Of a stretch of 64,000 nt of DNA, positions 9,241-17,770 are shown one piece after another. Origin of the DNA: Rheinheimera nanhaiensis E407-8 (GTDB lineage Bacteria > Pseudomonadota > Gammaproteobacteria > Enterobacterales > Alteromonadaceae). Location of the stretch: the NCBI RefSeq assembly GCF_000296695.1, contig NZ_BAFK01000002.1:62001-126000 (forward strand). Direction: 5' to 3'. Both the position numbers and the translations under genes were made by a program. Below the pieces are notes generated by a model that worked only from the letters and a program-made list of their open reading frames with translations, was not told where the DNA came from and ran no database searches. The number at the start of each line of letters is the position of its first letter. Within the stretch, counting starts at the first letter, position 1.

Positions 9241-10569
9241 ATGTCGCAGCACGCTGATGCTACGCAGAAAAACAATACGGATGACGATGTTCTGCTATTC
9301 GCCGCTGACCGTGATGAACCAGAGCAAGCGCTGGCCAGCTGGAAGGTATTAATTGTCGATGATGACACAGAAATACACCAGATCACCCGGCTGGCGCTGC
9401 GTGATTTTAATTTTTTACAGCACAAACTTGAGTTTATCAGTGCTTACAGTGCCGCTGAAGCGCGTGAGATATTGGCGCAACATGCTGATATTGCTTTAAT
9501 TTTGCTGGATGTGGTGATGGAAACCGATGACGCCGGTTTAACCTTAGTGCGCTATATCCGTGAGCAGCTGCATAACGATGTGGTACGCATTATTCTGCGC
9601 ACCGGCCAGCCTGGTCAGGCACCGGAGCAGCGCGTGGTGCAGGATTACGATATTAACGATTATCGCGCCAAAACCGAGCTTACTGTGCAGCGCCTTAGCA
9701 CCACAGTGGTGTCGGCACTGCGCGCCTTTGTCGCGATAGAGCAACTGGCGCAGTTAAATGCCAGCTTAGAGCAGCAGGTAACGGCCAGAACGGCTGAGCT
9801 TGAAGCCAGTAATCAGCAGTTGCAGCAAACGCTGGCTGAGCTGGAAGCCGGCGAGCGCGCCGGTAAGCAGGTGCAATTTAAAATGCTGCCACCGCCAGAG
9901 GCGAGTTTTGGCGCTTATCAGTTTAGCCATGTGCTGTATCCGTCCGAATTTATGAGTGGCGACTTTGTTGACTACTTTGCTGCCGACGAGCACAAAGTGG
10001 TGTTTTATATTGCCGATGTGTCGGGCCACGGCGTGGCGTCGGCCTTTGTTACCGTGTACTTAAAACGTTTTATCAGTGCCAACCTGGAGCGTTACCGCCG
10101 CGGCAGCTCTGCAATATTGCTCGATCCCGCACAACTGCTGGCGGCGTTAAACCGTGAATTACTGCAGGAAAAAATCGGCAAATATATTGCGCTGTTTTAT
10201 GCCGTACTGGATACCGAAAACGGCGGGCTAAGCTATGCCAATGCCGGTGCCTTTCCGTGGCCGTTGCTGCATCAGGGGGCGGATGCCCGTTATCTGCCGC
10301 TAAAAAGTACACCGGTCGGCATGTTTGATTTTGCCAGCTACACTAACCACAGCCTGCAACTGCAGCGCGATAGCCGCCTGGTGTTAGTGTCTGACGGTAT
10401 GCTGGATATGCTGCCGCCGGCAGATAATGAGGAAAAACTGCAGTATTTAGTTGGTATTAGCCAGCAGCATACGGCTATCAGCGGCGTGTTACAGGCACTG
10501 GCAATAACGCCGGAGCAGCCGCTGCCGGATGATTTAACGATACTGCAGTTAGCCTGTGGTTTGCCGTAA
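9241..10569 (+). CDS. Response regulator with SpoIIE/PP2C-type serine phosphatase output
   Basis: In this 442-residue protein a receiver domain (about 34-155; acidic pocket D40-D41-D42, phospho-acceptor D90) is joined through a coiled coil (about 165-200, Glu/Gln-rich) to a PPM-family phosphatase domain (about 205-440). Metal-binding motifs are visible as M-S-G-D-F-V-D, D-V-S-G-H-G-V-A-S-A and V-S-D-G-M-L-D. Such proteins dephosphorylate STAS-domain anti-anti-sigma factors in partner-switching systems, and a STAS gene follows 45 bases downstream. Start is fixed by GGGAGG four bases before the ATG. The sensor kinase is not in the window. Confidence 0.9.
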   Translation: MSQHADATQKNNTDDDVLLFAADRDEPEQALASWKVLIVDDDTEIHQITRLALRDFNFLQHKLEFISAYSAAEAREILAQHADIALILLDVVMETDDAGLTLVRYIREQLHNDVVRIILRTGQPGQAPEQRVVQDYDINDYRAKTELTVQRLSTTVVSALRAFVAIEQLAQLNASLEQQVTARTAELEASNQQLQQTLAELEAGERAGKQVQFKMLPPPEASFGAYQFSHVLYPSEFMSGDFVDYFAADEHKVVFYIADVSGHGVASAFVTVYLKRFISANLERYRRGSSAILLDPAQLLAALNRELLQEKIGKYIALFYAVLDTENGGLSYANAGAFPWPLLHQGADARYLPLKSTPVGMFDFASYTNHSLQLQRDSRLVLVSDGMLDMLPPADNEEKLQYLVGISQQHTAISGVLQALAITPEQPLPDDLTILQLACGLP

Positions 10570-10614
10570 AGGTTACTGTAACGGCAGCCAGGGTTGGCAA
10601 ACGGGGGAGGTGAT

Positions 10615-11109
10615 ATGACACAGCAACAACAACTGCTGTTTGCCTGTATCGAGAACTGCTGCTACTTCAAGCTAAGTGGTGAGCTGCGCTACACCAATGC
10701 CAGCGGTATGGATGACCTGGTCGAGCGCTTATTCACCAGCAAGCTGAACTGTCAGCAACTGGTGGTCGATTTAAACGATGTCAGTTTTATGGACAGTACC
10801 TATATTGGTTTACTGGCCAGTCTGGCGCGTTTTTGTCAGCAACAGCAGTTGCCGCGGCCAACACTGTTTTCTACCAACAGTGATGTCAATGAGCTGTTGT
10901 ACAGCCTGTGTCTGGAGCAGGCGTTTGATATCGTGCAGCAAGCGACCTCAGCGGCGGTTGAGCTGTCTGCTGTCAGCGCTCAGCACTACAGCGAGCAGCA
11001 GCACGGCCAGATGATCCTGCGCGCCCACCAGGCATTAATCGCGCTGAACGATAAAAATAAAGCTGCTTTTCAGCCGGTGGTAGATTTACTGAAACAGCAG
11101 TTAAAGTGA
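10615..11109 (+). CDS. STAS-domain protein, probable anti-sigma-factor antagonist
   Basis: This is a 164-residue protein with an N-terminal STAS domain (about 5-100). The segment V-S-F-M-D-S-T-Y-I-G-L-L holds the conserved serine that is normally phosphorylated and dephosphorylated in SpoIIAA/RsbV-type proteins. About 60 further residues form a helical tail. It is the likely substrate of the upstream phosphatase. I place the start at the ATG at 10615 behind a strong GGGGGAGG; a TTG at 10594 is less likely. The matching anti-sigma kinase (HATPase_c) is not encoded nearby, so the target sigma factor or effector is unknown. Confidence 0.85.
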   Translation: MTQQQQLLFACIENCCYFKLSGELRYTNASGMDDLVERLFTSKLNCQQLVVDLNDVSFMDSTYIGLLASLARFCQQQQLPRPTLFSTNSDVNELLYSLCLEQAFDIVQQATSAAVELSAVSAQHYSEQQHGQMILRAHQALIALNDKNKAAFQPVVDLLKQQLK

Positions 11110-11243
11110 CACCGGCAGGTCGTCGCTTGCCAGCTATAGTAAAACCGCTGTTAAGCTCAGTGTACCTATAGTAAGCAGACAGCTATGGCTAATAGCCAAA
11201 CGGGCGGCGCAAATATGGGGTTAATGACCGCGTTAGACGGTGT

Positions 11244-12419
11244 TTAGGCTATTTCGCTGTCGAAGAAGCGGTATCCGCCGCGGCCGGCGTTTTTCATCTG
11301 GTACATAGCAGCATCGGCTTTCTCCAACAAGTCGGCAAAAGCGGTGCCATGTTTGGGGTAAAGGCTGATGCCGATACTGGCGCCAAGCTGATAAGTTTTA
11401 CCTTCAACAATATAAGGCTGTTGCAGACAATGCAGAATTTTCTTTGCAATCTCTGCAGCCTGCTGTTGCTGTTCCAGTTGGGTGGCAATCACAACAAACT
11501 CGTCACCACCAATACGGGCACAAATGTCGGTGCTGCGCAGGCAGGCTTGCATCCGCTGCGCCACTTGTTGCAGCACCAAATCGCCCACTTTGTGGCCGGC
11601 CTGGTCGTTAACCGGCTTAAACTTATCTAAATCAATATAATACAGTGCCAGAAACTGATGTGGCCGGGTGGCCAGTTGCAGTGCCTTGCCAAACAGCGCA
11701 TCAACATAACGCTTATTGCTCAGGCCGGTAAGCGGATCTTTATATGCCAGCTCCAGCGCTTTGCTTTCTGAGTCGAGTAAACGTTTTTGAAACAGCGACA
11801 ACACTGCGGCAATTAACGCTGTGTACTGCATCACCACCAGAGCAGTGCCAATAATAAAGGCCACCGTGCGCCAGTCGTGATAAACCATTCTGGAGATGGG
11901 TACAAATAGCAGCCAGTGCAGCATTAACAGAGCACAGGTCAGTATAATGGTGAGCTTAATACCACCGTGTAGCGCTACGGTACCGCGTAAAACAGAGATA
12001 ATAAACAGCAGCAGGCAGCTGGCGTTAAATAATGCCAGGCCGGAACTGTACACTGCAGAAGAGTACTGATAAAAATGCGCGCTTAGCAGCCATAGCTGCA
12101 TCAATAGCGTCATCAGTAATAAAATACGGGGGCTGAGCACGGTAGCAAAAAAGCGTGCCGCGCCAATCAGTAGCAACAGTTTTTCAGTAATGCTGAGCAG
12201 GGCATACAATAGTTTTGCCAGGGCGGCATCATCTGCCTGTACGCTTAGAAATGCCAACCGGGCGACGAAAGCAACGAAAATGGCGGCAGCCCACCAGCCA
12301 CAGCCCGGGTTAGTGCGCGGCACCCGGCTGGCAAGTAGCAGCAAAATAGAAAACACAAAATAAATTGCGCTTCCGGCGCTGTGAACTATCTGAAACAGCA
12401 TAAAAACCTGCACTTCCAT
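11244..12419 (-). CDS. Membrane-bound diguanylate cyclase
   Basis: In this 391-residue protein about seven hydrophobic segments (roughly residues 1-210) precede a GGDEF domain (about 225-391). The active motif R-I-G-G-D-E-F is intact, and R-S-T-D just ahead of it is the inhibitory I-site, so both synthesis and product feedback are expected. The membrane part is not a named sensor domain that I recognise. The start ATG has AGG nine bases upstream; an internal ATG at residue 7 is possible. No EAL domain is present. It is transcribed alone and faces the STAS gene. Confidence 0.88.
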   Translation of the reverse strand: MEVQVFMLFQIVHSAGSAIYFVFSILLLLASRVPRTNPGCGWWAAAIFVAFVARLAFLSVQADDAALAKLLYALLSITEKLLLLIGAARFFATVLSPRILLLMTLLMQLWLLSAHFYQYSSAVYSSGLALFNASCLLLFIISVLRGTVALHGGIKLTIILTCALLMLHWLLFVPISRMVYHDWRTVAFIIGTALVVMQYTALIAAVLSLFQKRLLDSESKALELAYKDPLTGLSNKRYVDALFGKALQLATRPHQFLALYYIDLDKFKPVNDQAGHKVGDLVLQQVAQRMQACLRSTDICARIGGDEFVVIATQLEQQQQAAEIAKKILHCLQQPYIVEGKTYQLGASIGISLYPKHGTAFADLLEKADAAMYQMKNAGRGGYRFFDSEIA

Positions 12420-12655
12420 TTGCGTCTGCCTGCTGGCAACCTTGCCCGTGTGGCTAACGGTTGGTTTACTGCACTGTCAAGCGGTGCTCCGTTTGCTCTG
12501 TTGTTAACAATAGCCAGTAGTGGCACAAGTGCAACTATTTTTACTGTCGGCGCAAGGTTTGCAAACTGCCTGTTTACGCGTTAGTGTTTTAGACCAAAAA
12601 TGGAAATTTAATATGGTCTGAGCTAACTGTGGCGGCGCCGGGCAGATGAACATCT

Positions 12656-12874
12656 ATGCCGGAGCACGCCGAGCATGATGCCTGGCACGATACCACCACC
12701 ATCGCCCGGCTGGACTGGATCCACTGGAACACCTCGGCCAAACAGGCGAAAACCCGTGCTGAGCGGGTCAGTGATGCCTGCAATATGCTGGCTGAAGGCA
12801 AACGGCGGGTGTGTTGTTTTGACCCGTCCGGTTTTTACAGCAAAGCCTTTAGCGCGCCCAAGGCAGCGGACTAA
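12656..12874 (+). CDS. Small ORF resembling the C-terminal tail of YdeI/OmpD-associated proteins (possible remnant)
   Basis: This is a 72-residue frame. The segment L-D-W-I-H-W, then K-T-R-A-E-R-V-S-D-A, then G-K-R-R-V-C-C-F-D resembles the C-terminal 'W-I ... TRxxRI ... G-x-R-R-x-C-C-F' tail of YdeI/OmpD-associated (bacteriocin-protection-like) proteins. The upstream catalytic or fold-bearing part of that family (over 100 residues) is absent, and a TGA lies four codons before the ATG. It is therefore either a short stand-alone variant or a decayed gene. No strong ribosome binding site is visible. The rest of the 12420-12897 gap holds only a short inverted repeat (AGACCA / TGGTCT) near 12590-12620. 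Confidence 0.4.
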   Translation: MPEHAEHDAWHDTTTIARLDWIHWNTSAKQAKTRAERVSDACNMLAEGKRRVCCFDPSGFYSKAFSAPKAAD

Positions 12875-12897
12875 CATTAGGTGCCTGCAGGCAGAGT

Positions 12898-13770
12898 TTA
12901 ACTAACGCAGTGCAGTTGCTGCCTGGCGGTGGTGGTAATTTGTTGCCGCAACTGCGCCATTAACGGGCTTTCACTTTGCCAGTAGTGCCAGTACAGCGGG
13001 GTATCCAGGTGATAGTGTGGCGTTAAATCAACCAGCTGTTTAGTTTGCAGATAGGGCTGCATTTGCAGCTCTGGCAGCAAACCAAAACCCAGTCCGGCCA
13101 GGGCTGCGCGTAAAAAACCTTCTGACGAGGGGCATAAATGGGTTTGTTGCGGTGGCTTACCACAGACATCCTGCAGGTACTGATGCTGCAATTGATCATC
13201 CTGATTAAACACCAAACACGGCGCCTGCGGCAGTTGTGTCAGCAGTTGCTGATCTAAGCGGTAACGGCGGATAAAATCCGGGCTGGCCACAGCGCGGTAA
13301 CGCAGCGCCCCCAGCGCCTGCACTTTAGCGCCGTTTACCGGCTGGCTGCTGGCACAGAGGCAGGCCATTACATCGCCCTGTTTCATTCGTTTTAATCCGA
13401 CCGACTGATCCTCGACGACAAAGTCAAAGCACAGCTGCGGGTAGTGCGGCATTACCAATGCCTGTGGCAACCAGGTCGCCAGTGAGTCGGCATTTACCGC
13501 CAGTCTTAGCGTAGTCACGCTGGTCGCCTCCAGCCCCAGTGTGGCTTCCATTTGCCGTACCTGCTGCAAATGGTTCAGCAGCCGTTGCCCGGTCGGCGTC
13601 GCCACCGGCGGCGCAGTGCGCAGTAACACCGGCTGGCCGGCAAGGGCTTCAAGCTGCTTAATGCGGTGGCTAACCGCCGACTGTGTCAGACACAATAGTT
13701 TTGCTGCCCGCTCAAAACCACCTTGTTCCACCACGGCAGACAGTGCCTGCAATAAATGATAATCAATCAT
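12898..13770 (-). CDS. argP: LysR-family regulator ArgP
   Basis: In this 290-residue LysR-type regulator the N-terminal winged helix-turn-helix (about 2-60) reads G-F-E-R-A-A-K-L-L-C-L-T-Q-S-A-V-S-H-R-I-K, followed by a co-inducer-binding domain. Sequence and length fit ArgP (IciA), which activates the arginine exporter gene argO in response to arginine and is inhibited by lysine. The divergent neighbour across 95 bases is an ArgO-type exporter, the classic arrangement, so the identification is supported by both sequence and context. Confidence 0.88.
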   Translation of the reverse strand: MIDYHLLQALSAVVEQGGFERAAKLLCLTQSAVSHRIKQLEALAGQPVLLRTAPPVATPTGQRLLNHLQQVRQMEATLGLEATSVTTLRLAVNADSLATWLPQALVMPHYPQLCFDFVVEDQSVGLKRMKQGDVMACLCASSQPVNGAKVQALGALRYRAVASPDFIRRYRLDQQLLTQLPQAPCLVFNQDDQLQHQYLQDVCGKPPQQTHLCPSSEGFLRAALAGLGFGLLPELQMQPYLQTKQLVDLTPHYHLDTPLYWHYWQSESPLMAQLRQQITTTARQQLHCVS

Positions 13771-13865
13771 TAATTTTATTCATCTGTACATAAAATAATT
13801 CGTTGGATTAATGATAGTGGCAAAGGGTATGGTCTGCACCAGGTTTTATAGGGTGAGTTAGCAGC

Positions 13866-14462
13866 ATGACGTTTTTATTGGGGTTTGGTGTCGGTTTAAG
13901 TTTAATCGTTGCCATCGGCGCGCAAAATATCTGGGTGTTAAGCCAAAGCATGGCCGGGGCCAACCGGCTGGTTATTGCTACCGTGTGTATTGTCTGTGAC
14001 TGCCTGCTGATTGTGCTCGGCGTATTTGCCGTGCAGCAAATGCAGCTATGGGTGCCGCCGCTGGTACCGCTATTAACCTGGCTGGGGGTGGCCTTACTGT
14101 TGTGGCTGGCGTGGCAGGCAGCCAGCCGCGCCTGGGCTGGCGGCAAAGGCTTGCAAACCGATACCGGTACTCAGGTAATGAGCAACAGCAAAACCGCGCT
14201 AACGGCACTGGCCATTACCTTATTAAACCCGCATGTGTATTTAGATACAGTATTTTTAATCGGCGGCGTAGCAAATCAGCAAGCCGCACCGCTATGGTTT
14301 ATGGCCGGCGCCTGTATGGCATCGCTGCTGTGGTTTTCCTCACTAACCGCTTTGGCGCCCAAGCTTAAAATCTGGCTTAACTCGGCTAAACGCTGGCAGC
14401 TATTTGATAGCGCCATCGCGGTGTTGCTTGGCGGTATCGCGCTTAATCTGGCGCTGCAGTAG
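13866..14462 (+). CDS. argO: Arginine exporter ArgO (LysE family)
   Basis: In this 198-residue inner-membrane exporter with five to six membrane segments, the LysE-family signature G-A-Q-N is at residues 18-21 and the A-L-L-N-P-H-V-Y-L-D-T segment lies in the second half, as in E. coli ArgO. It would export arginine or its toxic analogue canavanine. Divergent from argP, which should control it from the intervening 95 bases. Closely related LysE proteins export lysine; the ArgP neighbour favours arginine. Confidence 0.88.
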   Translation: MTFLLGFGVGLSLIVAIGAQNIWVLSQSMAGANRLVIATVCIVCDCLLIVLGVFAVQQMQLWVPPLVPLLTWLGVALLLWLAWQAASRAWAGGKGLQTDTGTQVMSNSKTALTALAITLLNPHVYLDTVFLIGGVANQQAAPLWFMAGACMASLLWFSSLTALAPKLKIWLNSAKRWQLFDSAIAVLLGGIALNLALQ

Positions 14463-14560
14463 CCCAGTGCAGTTCTGCTGATCGGTTTTACCGGCCTCGT
14501 TATCAGCTTTATAAAGTGGTGCATAGCAAGGAAATACATTTATTGCTTTTTGCTTGATAG

Positions 14561-14576
14561 GAAACTAATATGTTTC
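14561..14576. promoter_or_regulatory. Palindrome at hipB 5' end, candidate HipB operator
   Basis: GAAAC and GTTTC arms separated by six bases. It overlaps the first possible hipB start codon (14570). HipB-type antitoxins repress their own operon through such palindromes, so this is a candidate operator by position; only one copy is visible. Confidence 0.4.
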
Positions 14577-14935
14577 TTATTGATGCAAAAGCAATATATA
14601 TAACTACTAATATGGTCTCTATTCTGCAACAAATAAAACAGCGCCGGCTGACACTGGGTTTAAAGCAGAACGATATGCTGCTGCGTGTCGGGGTATCACG
14701 TCAGCAGTACCAGCGCCTTGAAGCCAAGGGTAACCCTAGATTGAACACTCTTGAGCTGATAGCGCAGGGGCTAAACAGCGAACTGCTGCTGATCCCAAGA
14801 GAAAAGCTCAGTGCAGTAATGGATGTACTGGAACAAGAGCCCTCATTGCAACAATCTGCTAAATCTGCCATGGAAAATGCGCAGAAAAGTCTGGCCGATG
14901 ACCCATGGCAGGACTTATTGGGAGACAACCAATGA
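14570..14935 (+). CDS. hipB: HipB-like XRE-family antitoxin
   Basis: This is an up-to-121-residue protein with an XRE helix-turn-helix (L-G-L-K-Q-N-D-M-L-L-R-V-G-V-S-R-Q-Q). It should neutralise the downstream HipA kinase and repress the operon. Two starts are possible. ATG 14570 has AGGA seven bases upstream but lies inside the GAAAC-N6-GTTTC palindrome. ATG 14612 gives a 107-residue protein whose HTH starts almost at once but has no clear ribosome binding site. The stop overlaps the hipA start (ATGA), typical of translationally coupled antitoxin-toxin pairs. Confidence 0.85.
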   Translation: MFLIDAKAIYITTNMVSILQQIKQRRLTLGLKQNDMLLRVGVSRQQYQRLEAKGNPRLNTLELIAQGLNSELLLIPREKLSAVMDVLEQEPSLQQSAKSAMENAQKSLADDPWQDLLGDNQ

Positions 14936-16200
14936 GCAGTGGCCTCGTGGACGAGATAAGTGTTTTAAAGTTAACCTTGCACAACAGGTTAGTGGGCTAC
15001 CTTGCCGGATTTCAAACTGGTAAAAATATATTGAGTTTTGCCGGGGAATTTAAGCAGGATCCTAATCGCCCTACCTTTAGCCTGATAACCCACCCAGCGT
15101 TTCCCAGAGCTGAAAAATTAATGGCTGAATCCTGGTCAAGAAACCAAAGGTTGCACCCTATACTATCCAATCTGCTGCCGGAAGGTGCGTTAAGGGAGTT
15201 AATAGCACAAGGGCTTAAAGTGCATGTCGACAACGAATTCCATATTCTTTCCTATTTGGGCGCGGATTTGCCTGGTGCTCTGGTAGCTGAGCCTATGGAA
15301 CCAGACGACGTGCCGGACACCGTGCTTAGCGTACACCACAACGTCAGAGCCGTTAAATTTAATAAAACTGTAACAGAGAACAAGTTTTCGCTGGCGGGTG
15401 TGCAGATGAAGTTTTCCATGAAGGAAAAGGATGGACGCTACAACCTGGCCAAAGGTGATGTGTTGGGAGACTGGATAATCAAAACACCGTCGACCAAACA
15501 TAAAAATGTACCGCTGAACGAGTACACTGCAATGAAACTTGCAGCACTAATTGGCATCGACATTCCCGACATCAAGCTGGTTGAACTGAATAAACTGGAC
15601 AACCTTCCGCCGATAAATCTGCCTGATGAAAAGCTGGCCTTTGCGATAAAACGGTTTGATCGCAACGATAATATCCGTATTCACATGGAAGATTTTGCCC
15701 AGGTATTAGTGAAGTATCCGCATGAAAAATACCAATCGGCAAACTATGAGCAAATTGGCAAGATTATCTATGATTTTTCCGGAGATGGCCTGGCTGACGC
15801 GCAACAATTTGCCAGACGGCTGTTGGGCAATATCCTGCTAGCCAACGGCGATGCGCACCTGAAAAATTGGAGCTTGCTCTATGCTGATCAAGTCACGCCA
15901 CGGCTGTCACCGGCTTACGACATCGTCACAACCAGTGTATATATTGACGGCGAACGGCACTTTGCCCTTAATTTAGGCAAAACCAAACAATGGTACGACG
16001 TTTCGCTGGCAAACTTTCAGTTGTGGGCTGACCGCGCCGGCATCCCATGGCGAGCCATTAAACCTCATCTGGATGATGCAATAGCAAAAGCCAGAAGCCT
16101 TTGGCCGGATGCCATCAACGACCTGCCAATGCATGACGATCACAAACGTAAGCTAAAGCAGCACTGGCGCAATTTGACAGAAGATTTTCAGATCAAATGA
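14932..16200 (+). CDS. hipA: HipA-family serine/threonine kinase toxin
   Basis: This is a 422-residue type II toxin kinase. E. coli HipA phosphorylates glutamyl-tRNA synthetase and induces persistence; the target here is not known. The N-terminal domain (about 8-110) is the couple_hipA type. F-S-L-A-G-V-Q-M-K-F-S near residue 152 is the conserved ATP-binding loop. N-G-D-A-H-L-K-N near 304 carries the catalytic Asp, and P-A-Y-D-I-V is the metal-binding Asp. All key residues are present, so the kinase should be active. Start ATG 14932 overlaps the hipB stop by four bases and has GGGAG upstream. It marks the left end of a toxin-antitoxin-rich island. Confidence 0.9.
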   Translation: MSSGLVDEISVLKLTLHNRLVGYLAGFQTGKNILSFAGEFKQDPNRPTFSLITHPAFPRAEKLMAESWSRNQRLHPILSNLLPEGALRELIAQGLKVHVDNEFHILSYLGADLPGALVAEPMEPDDVPDTVLSVHHNVRAVKFNKTVTENKFSLAGVQMKFSMKEKDGRYNLAKGDVLGDWIIKTPSTKHKNVPLNEYTAMKLAALIGIDIPDIKLVELNKLDNLPPINLPDEKLAFAIKRFDRNDNIRIHMEDFAQVLVKYPHEKYQSANYEQIGKIIYDFSGDGLADAQQFARRLLGNILLANGDAHLKNWSLLYADQVTPRLSPAYDIVTTSVYIDGERHFALNLGKTKQWYDVSLANFQLWADRAGIPWRAIKPHLDDAIAKARSLWPDAINDLPMHDDHKRKLKQHWRNLTEDFQIK

Positions 16201-16448
16201 AATGGCCAGTTGCTCTGCGTCACGCAATGCCAAACGGGGCGCAAGCCTAACAGTATCAGCTTCAGCAATGCGCTGACTGGCGGTATTGTGCTTAAAGTTA
16301 GCCCAATGGTGGCAACGGTTTTTACTGGCAGGTAAGTTGTTGAGCAATATATTGACTTCTTCCGCGCAGAGGCCTGAATCACTCAGTATTTCAATATATA
16401 AGCTTGTATGTTAACGCTATGAAAAATATTGAAATAAATGGAAAAATA

Positions 16449-17639
16449 ATGACAAAAAGGAATATTGCCAAGAGCATCGCTGCATTTATCGTTTTTTCAG
16501 TGATGACGTCATCTGTTTTTGAGCAGCAGGCGTCAGGTGCCAGTGGTGACTACACACTGCTGACAGAAACACTGCACTCTGCCGTGCTCAACGAGAGCCG
16601 AACCATTACAGTACAACTTCCCAAAAGCTATGCTTCCACGCCCAACAAAAAGTATCCGGTTATCTATCGGCTTGATGGTAAAGGCAATATCCCGCTTATT
16701 ACGGCGGTTTTAGAAAAACTGCAAGACGCAAGCGCTGCGCCTGAGGTGATCATTGTTGCAATTGAAAATACCGACAGGATGCGGGATTTGTTTCCAACCG
16801 TTAATCAAGAGCCACAGGGCCCGGTCGGTATCGGCGGCGGAGCGCCAAAGTTCTTAACTTTTATAGAAAAAGAACTTATCCCTTTCGTGGACAAAAAATA
16901 CCGTACGCATAACTTTAAAGTTATTGCCGGGGCGTCTGCCGCTGGCGTATTCGTACTTTATGCTCTGCAAACCAAGCCTGAGCTTTTTCAGGCGCATTTG
17001 GCCTACAGTGCCGCAGTTTGGTGGGATCACGGCGCATCGGTAAAAAGCACAAAAGCCTTTATGGCTAACACAAAAAACCTAGACAACTATTTATACATGA
17101 ACATTGGTGAAGAAAGCGGCTTTATGCGACATCGCTATGACGATTTGCAACACTTCATGTCGTCTAATACGCCCAAGGGCTTAACCTTTATTAGTGAAGA
17201 GTTCGCCACTGTGCCACACGGCTTAACATCAGTTGCCGGTATTTTTAACGCCTATCACCAGCTGTTCTTACCGTTGCGTATGCCGCTGCGCGCCTTTACC
17301 AGCGACACCCGCTCTATTGCCGATTATTACAACCGGCTGTCGCAGCAATATGGCGAACAAACTTCGCCGCCGGAATGGCTGGTACGCGAGCTGGGTTACC
17401 ACTTCGTCAATACCGGCAATCTTGAACAAGCTATTAAGCTGTTTGAATACGGCATAACGCTCTATCCCGACAAACCAGATGCTTACAACGGTCTGGCTTA
17501 TGGCTACGAGCAGGGCGAGCGGTACGAAGAGTCACTCGCACAGGTCAACAAAGCGCTCGCGTTAGCGGCGCAGGGCTATGATGGCTATGACGTTTACCTG
17601 GCCCGAAAAGAGCAGTTACTTAAACTATTGGCGCAGTAA
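16449..17639 (+). CDS. Exported alpha/beta-hydrolase (esterase D / IroE-like) with TPR tail
   Basis: In this 396-residue protein a signal peptide (about 1-27) precedes a putative-esterase domain (about 40-290) of the Fes/IroE type: P-V-I-Y-R-L-D-G, then a nucleophile elbow G-A-S-A-A-G (family usual form G-H-S-x-G-G) and a catalytic His likely in V-P-H-G-L. The last ~70 residues carry tetratricopeptide-like helices (G-N-L-E-Q-A-I-K-L-F and R-Y-E-E-S-L-A-Q-V-N-K-A-L). Start 16449 is supported by GGA six bases upstream; in-frame alternatives are ATG 16419 and TTG 16404. No siderophore genes are adjacent, so the substrate is unknown. The 248 bases upstream hold no recognisable gene. Confidence 0.72.
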   Translation: MTKRNIAKSIAAFIVFSVMTSSVFEQQASGASGDYTLLTETLHSAVLNESRTITVQLPKSYASTPNKKYPVIYRLDGKGNIPLITAVLEKLQDASAAPEVIIVAIENTDRMRDLFPTVNQEPQGPVGIGGGAPKFLTFIEKELIPFVDKKYRTHNFKVIAGASAAGVFVLYALQTKPELFQAHLAYSAAVWWDHGASVKSTKAFMANTKNLDNYLYMNIGEESGFMRHRYDDLQHFMSSNTPKGLTFISEEFATVPHGLTSVAGIFNAYHQLFLPLRMPLRAFTSDTRSIADYYNRLSQQYGEQTSPPEWLVRELGYHFVNTGNLEQAIKLFEYGITLYPDKPDAYNGLAYGYEQGERYEESLAQVNKALALAAQGYDGYDVYLARKEQLLKLLAQ

Positions 17640-17713
17640 ACGCCAGATCAGAGCCTGCTTTAGACGCCCTGTAAACAATGTCGCTAATTCACTTATAGCG
17701 GCTAAAGCGATTG

Positions 17714-17726
17714 CAGGGGCAGGTTT
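17714..17726 (+). repeat. Short shared repeat segment (copy 1 of 3)
   Basis: CAGGGGCAGGTTT at 17714-17726 is matched at 20331-20344 and, with one change (GGAGCAGGTTTT), near 21508-21519. All three lie in gaps next to antitoxin remnants. They could be scars of a REP-like or cassette repeat; the family is not established. Confidence 0.35.
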
Positions 17727-17736
17727 AATTTTGTTC

Positions 17737-17770
17737 TGACCCCCAATAGCTACTGACCCCCAATAGCTAC
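17737..17770. repeat. Exact 17-bp tandem duplication
   Basis: TGACCCCCAATAGCTAC occurs twice back to back (17737-17753 and 17754-17770), immediately before the surviving tail of the toxin gene at 17771. The duplication is at the breakpoint where the toxin was lost. Confidence 0.8.

Noticed and set aside
12587-12620. AGACCA / TGGTCT inverted repeat resembling the NemR-like site
   Set aside because: The arms are 17 bases apart and lack the GTCGTCTA half; it is not a copy of the regulon palindrome.
16153-16403. Minus-strand open frame reading into the hipA end
   Set aside because: The frame is open and reads plausibly for about 80 residues, but it has no ribosome binding site, overlaps the end of hipA, and matches no family I recognise. 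I treat it as chance.
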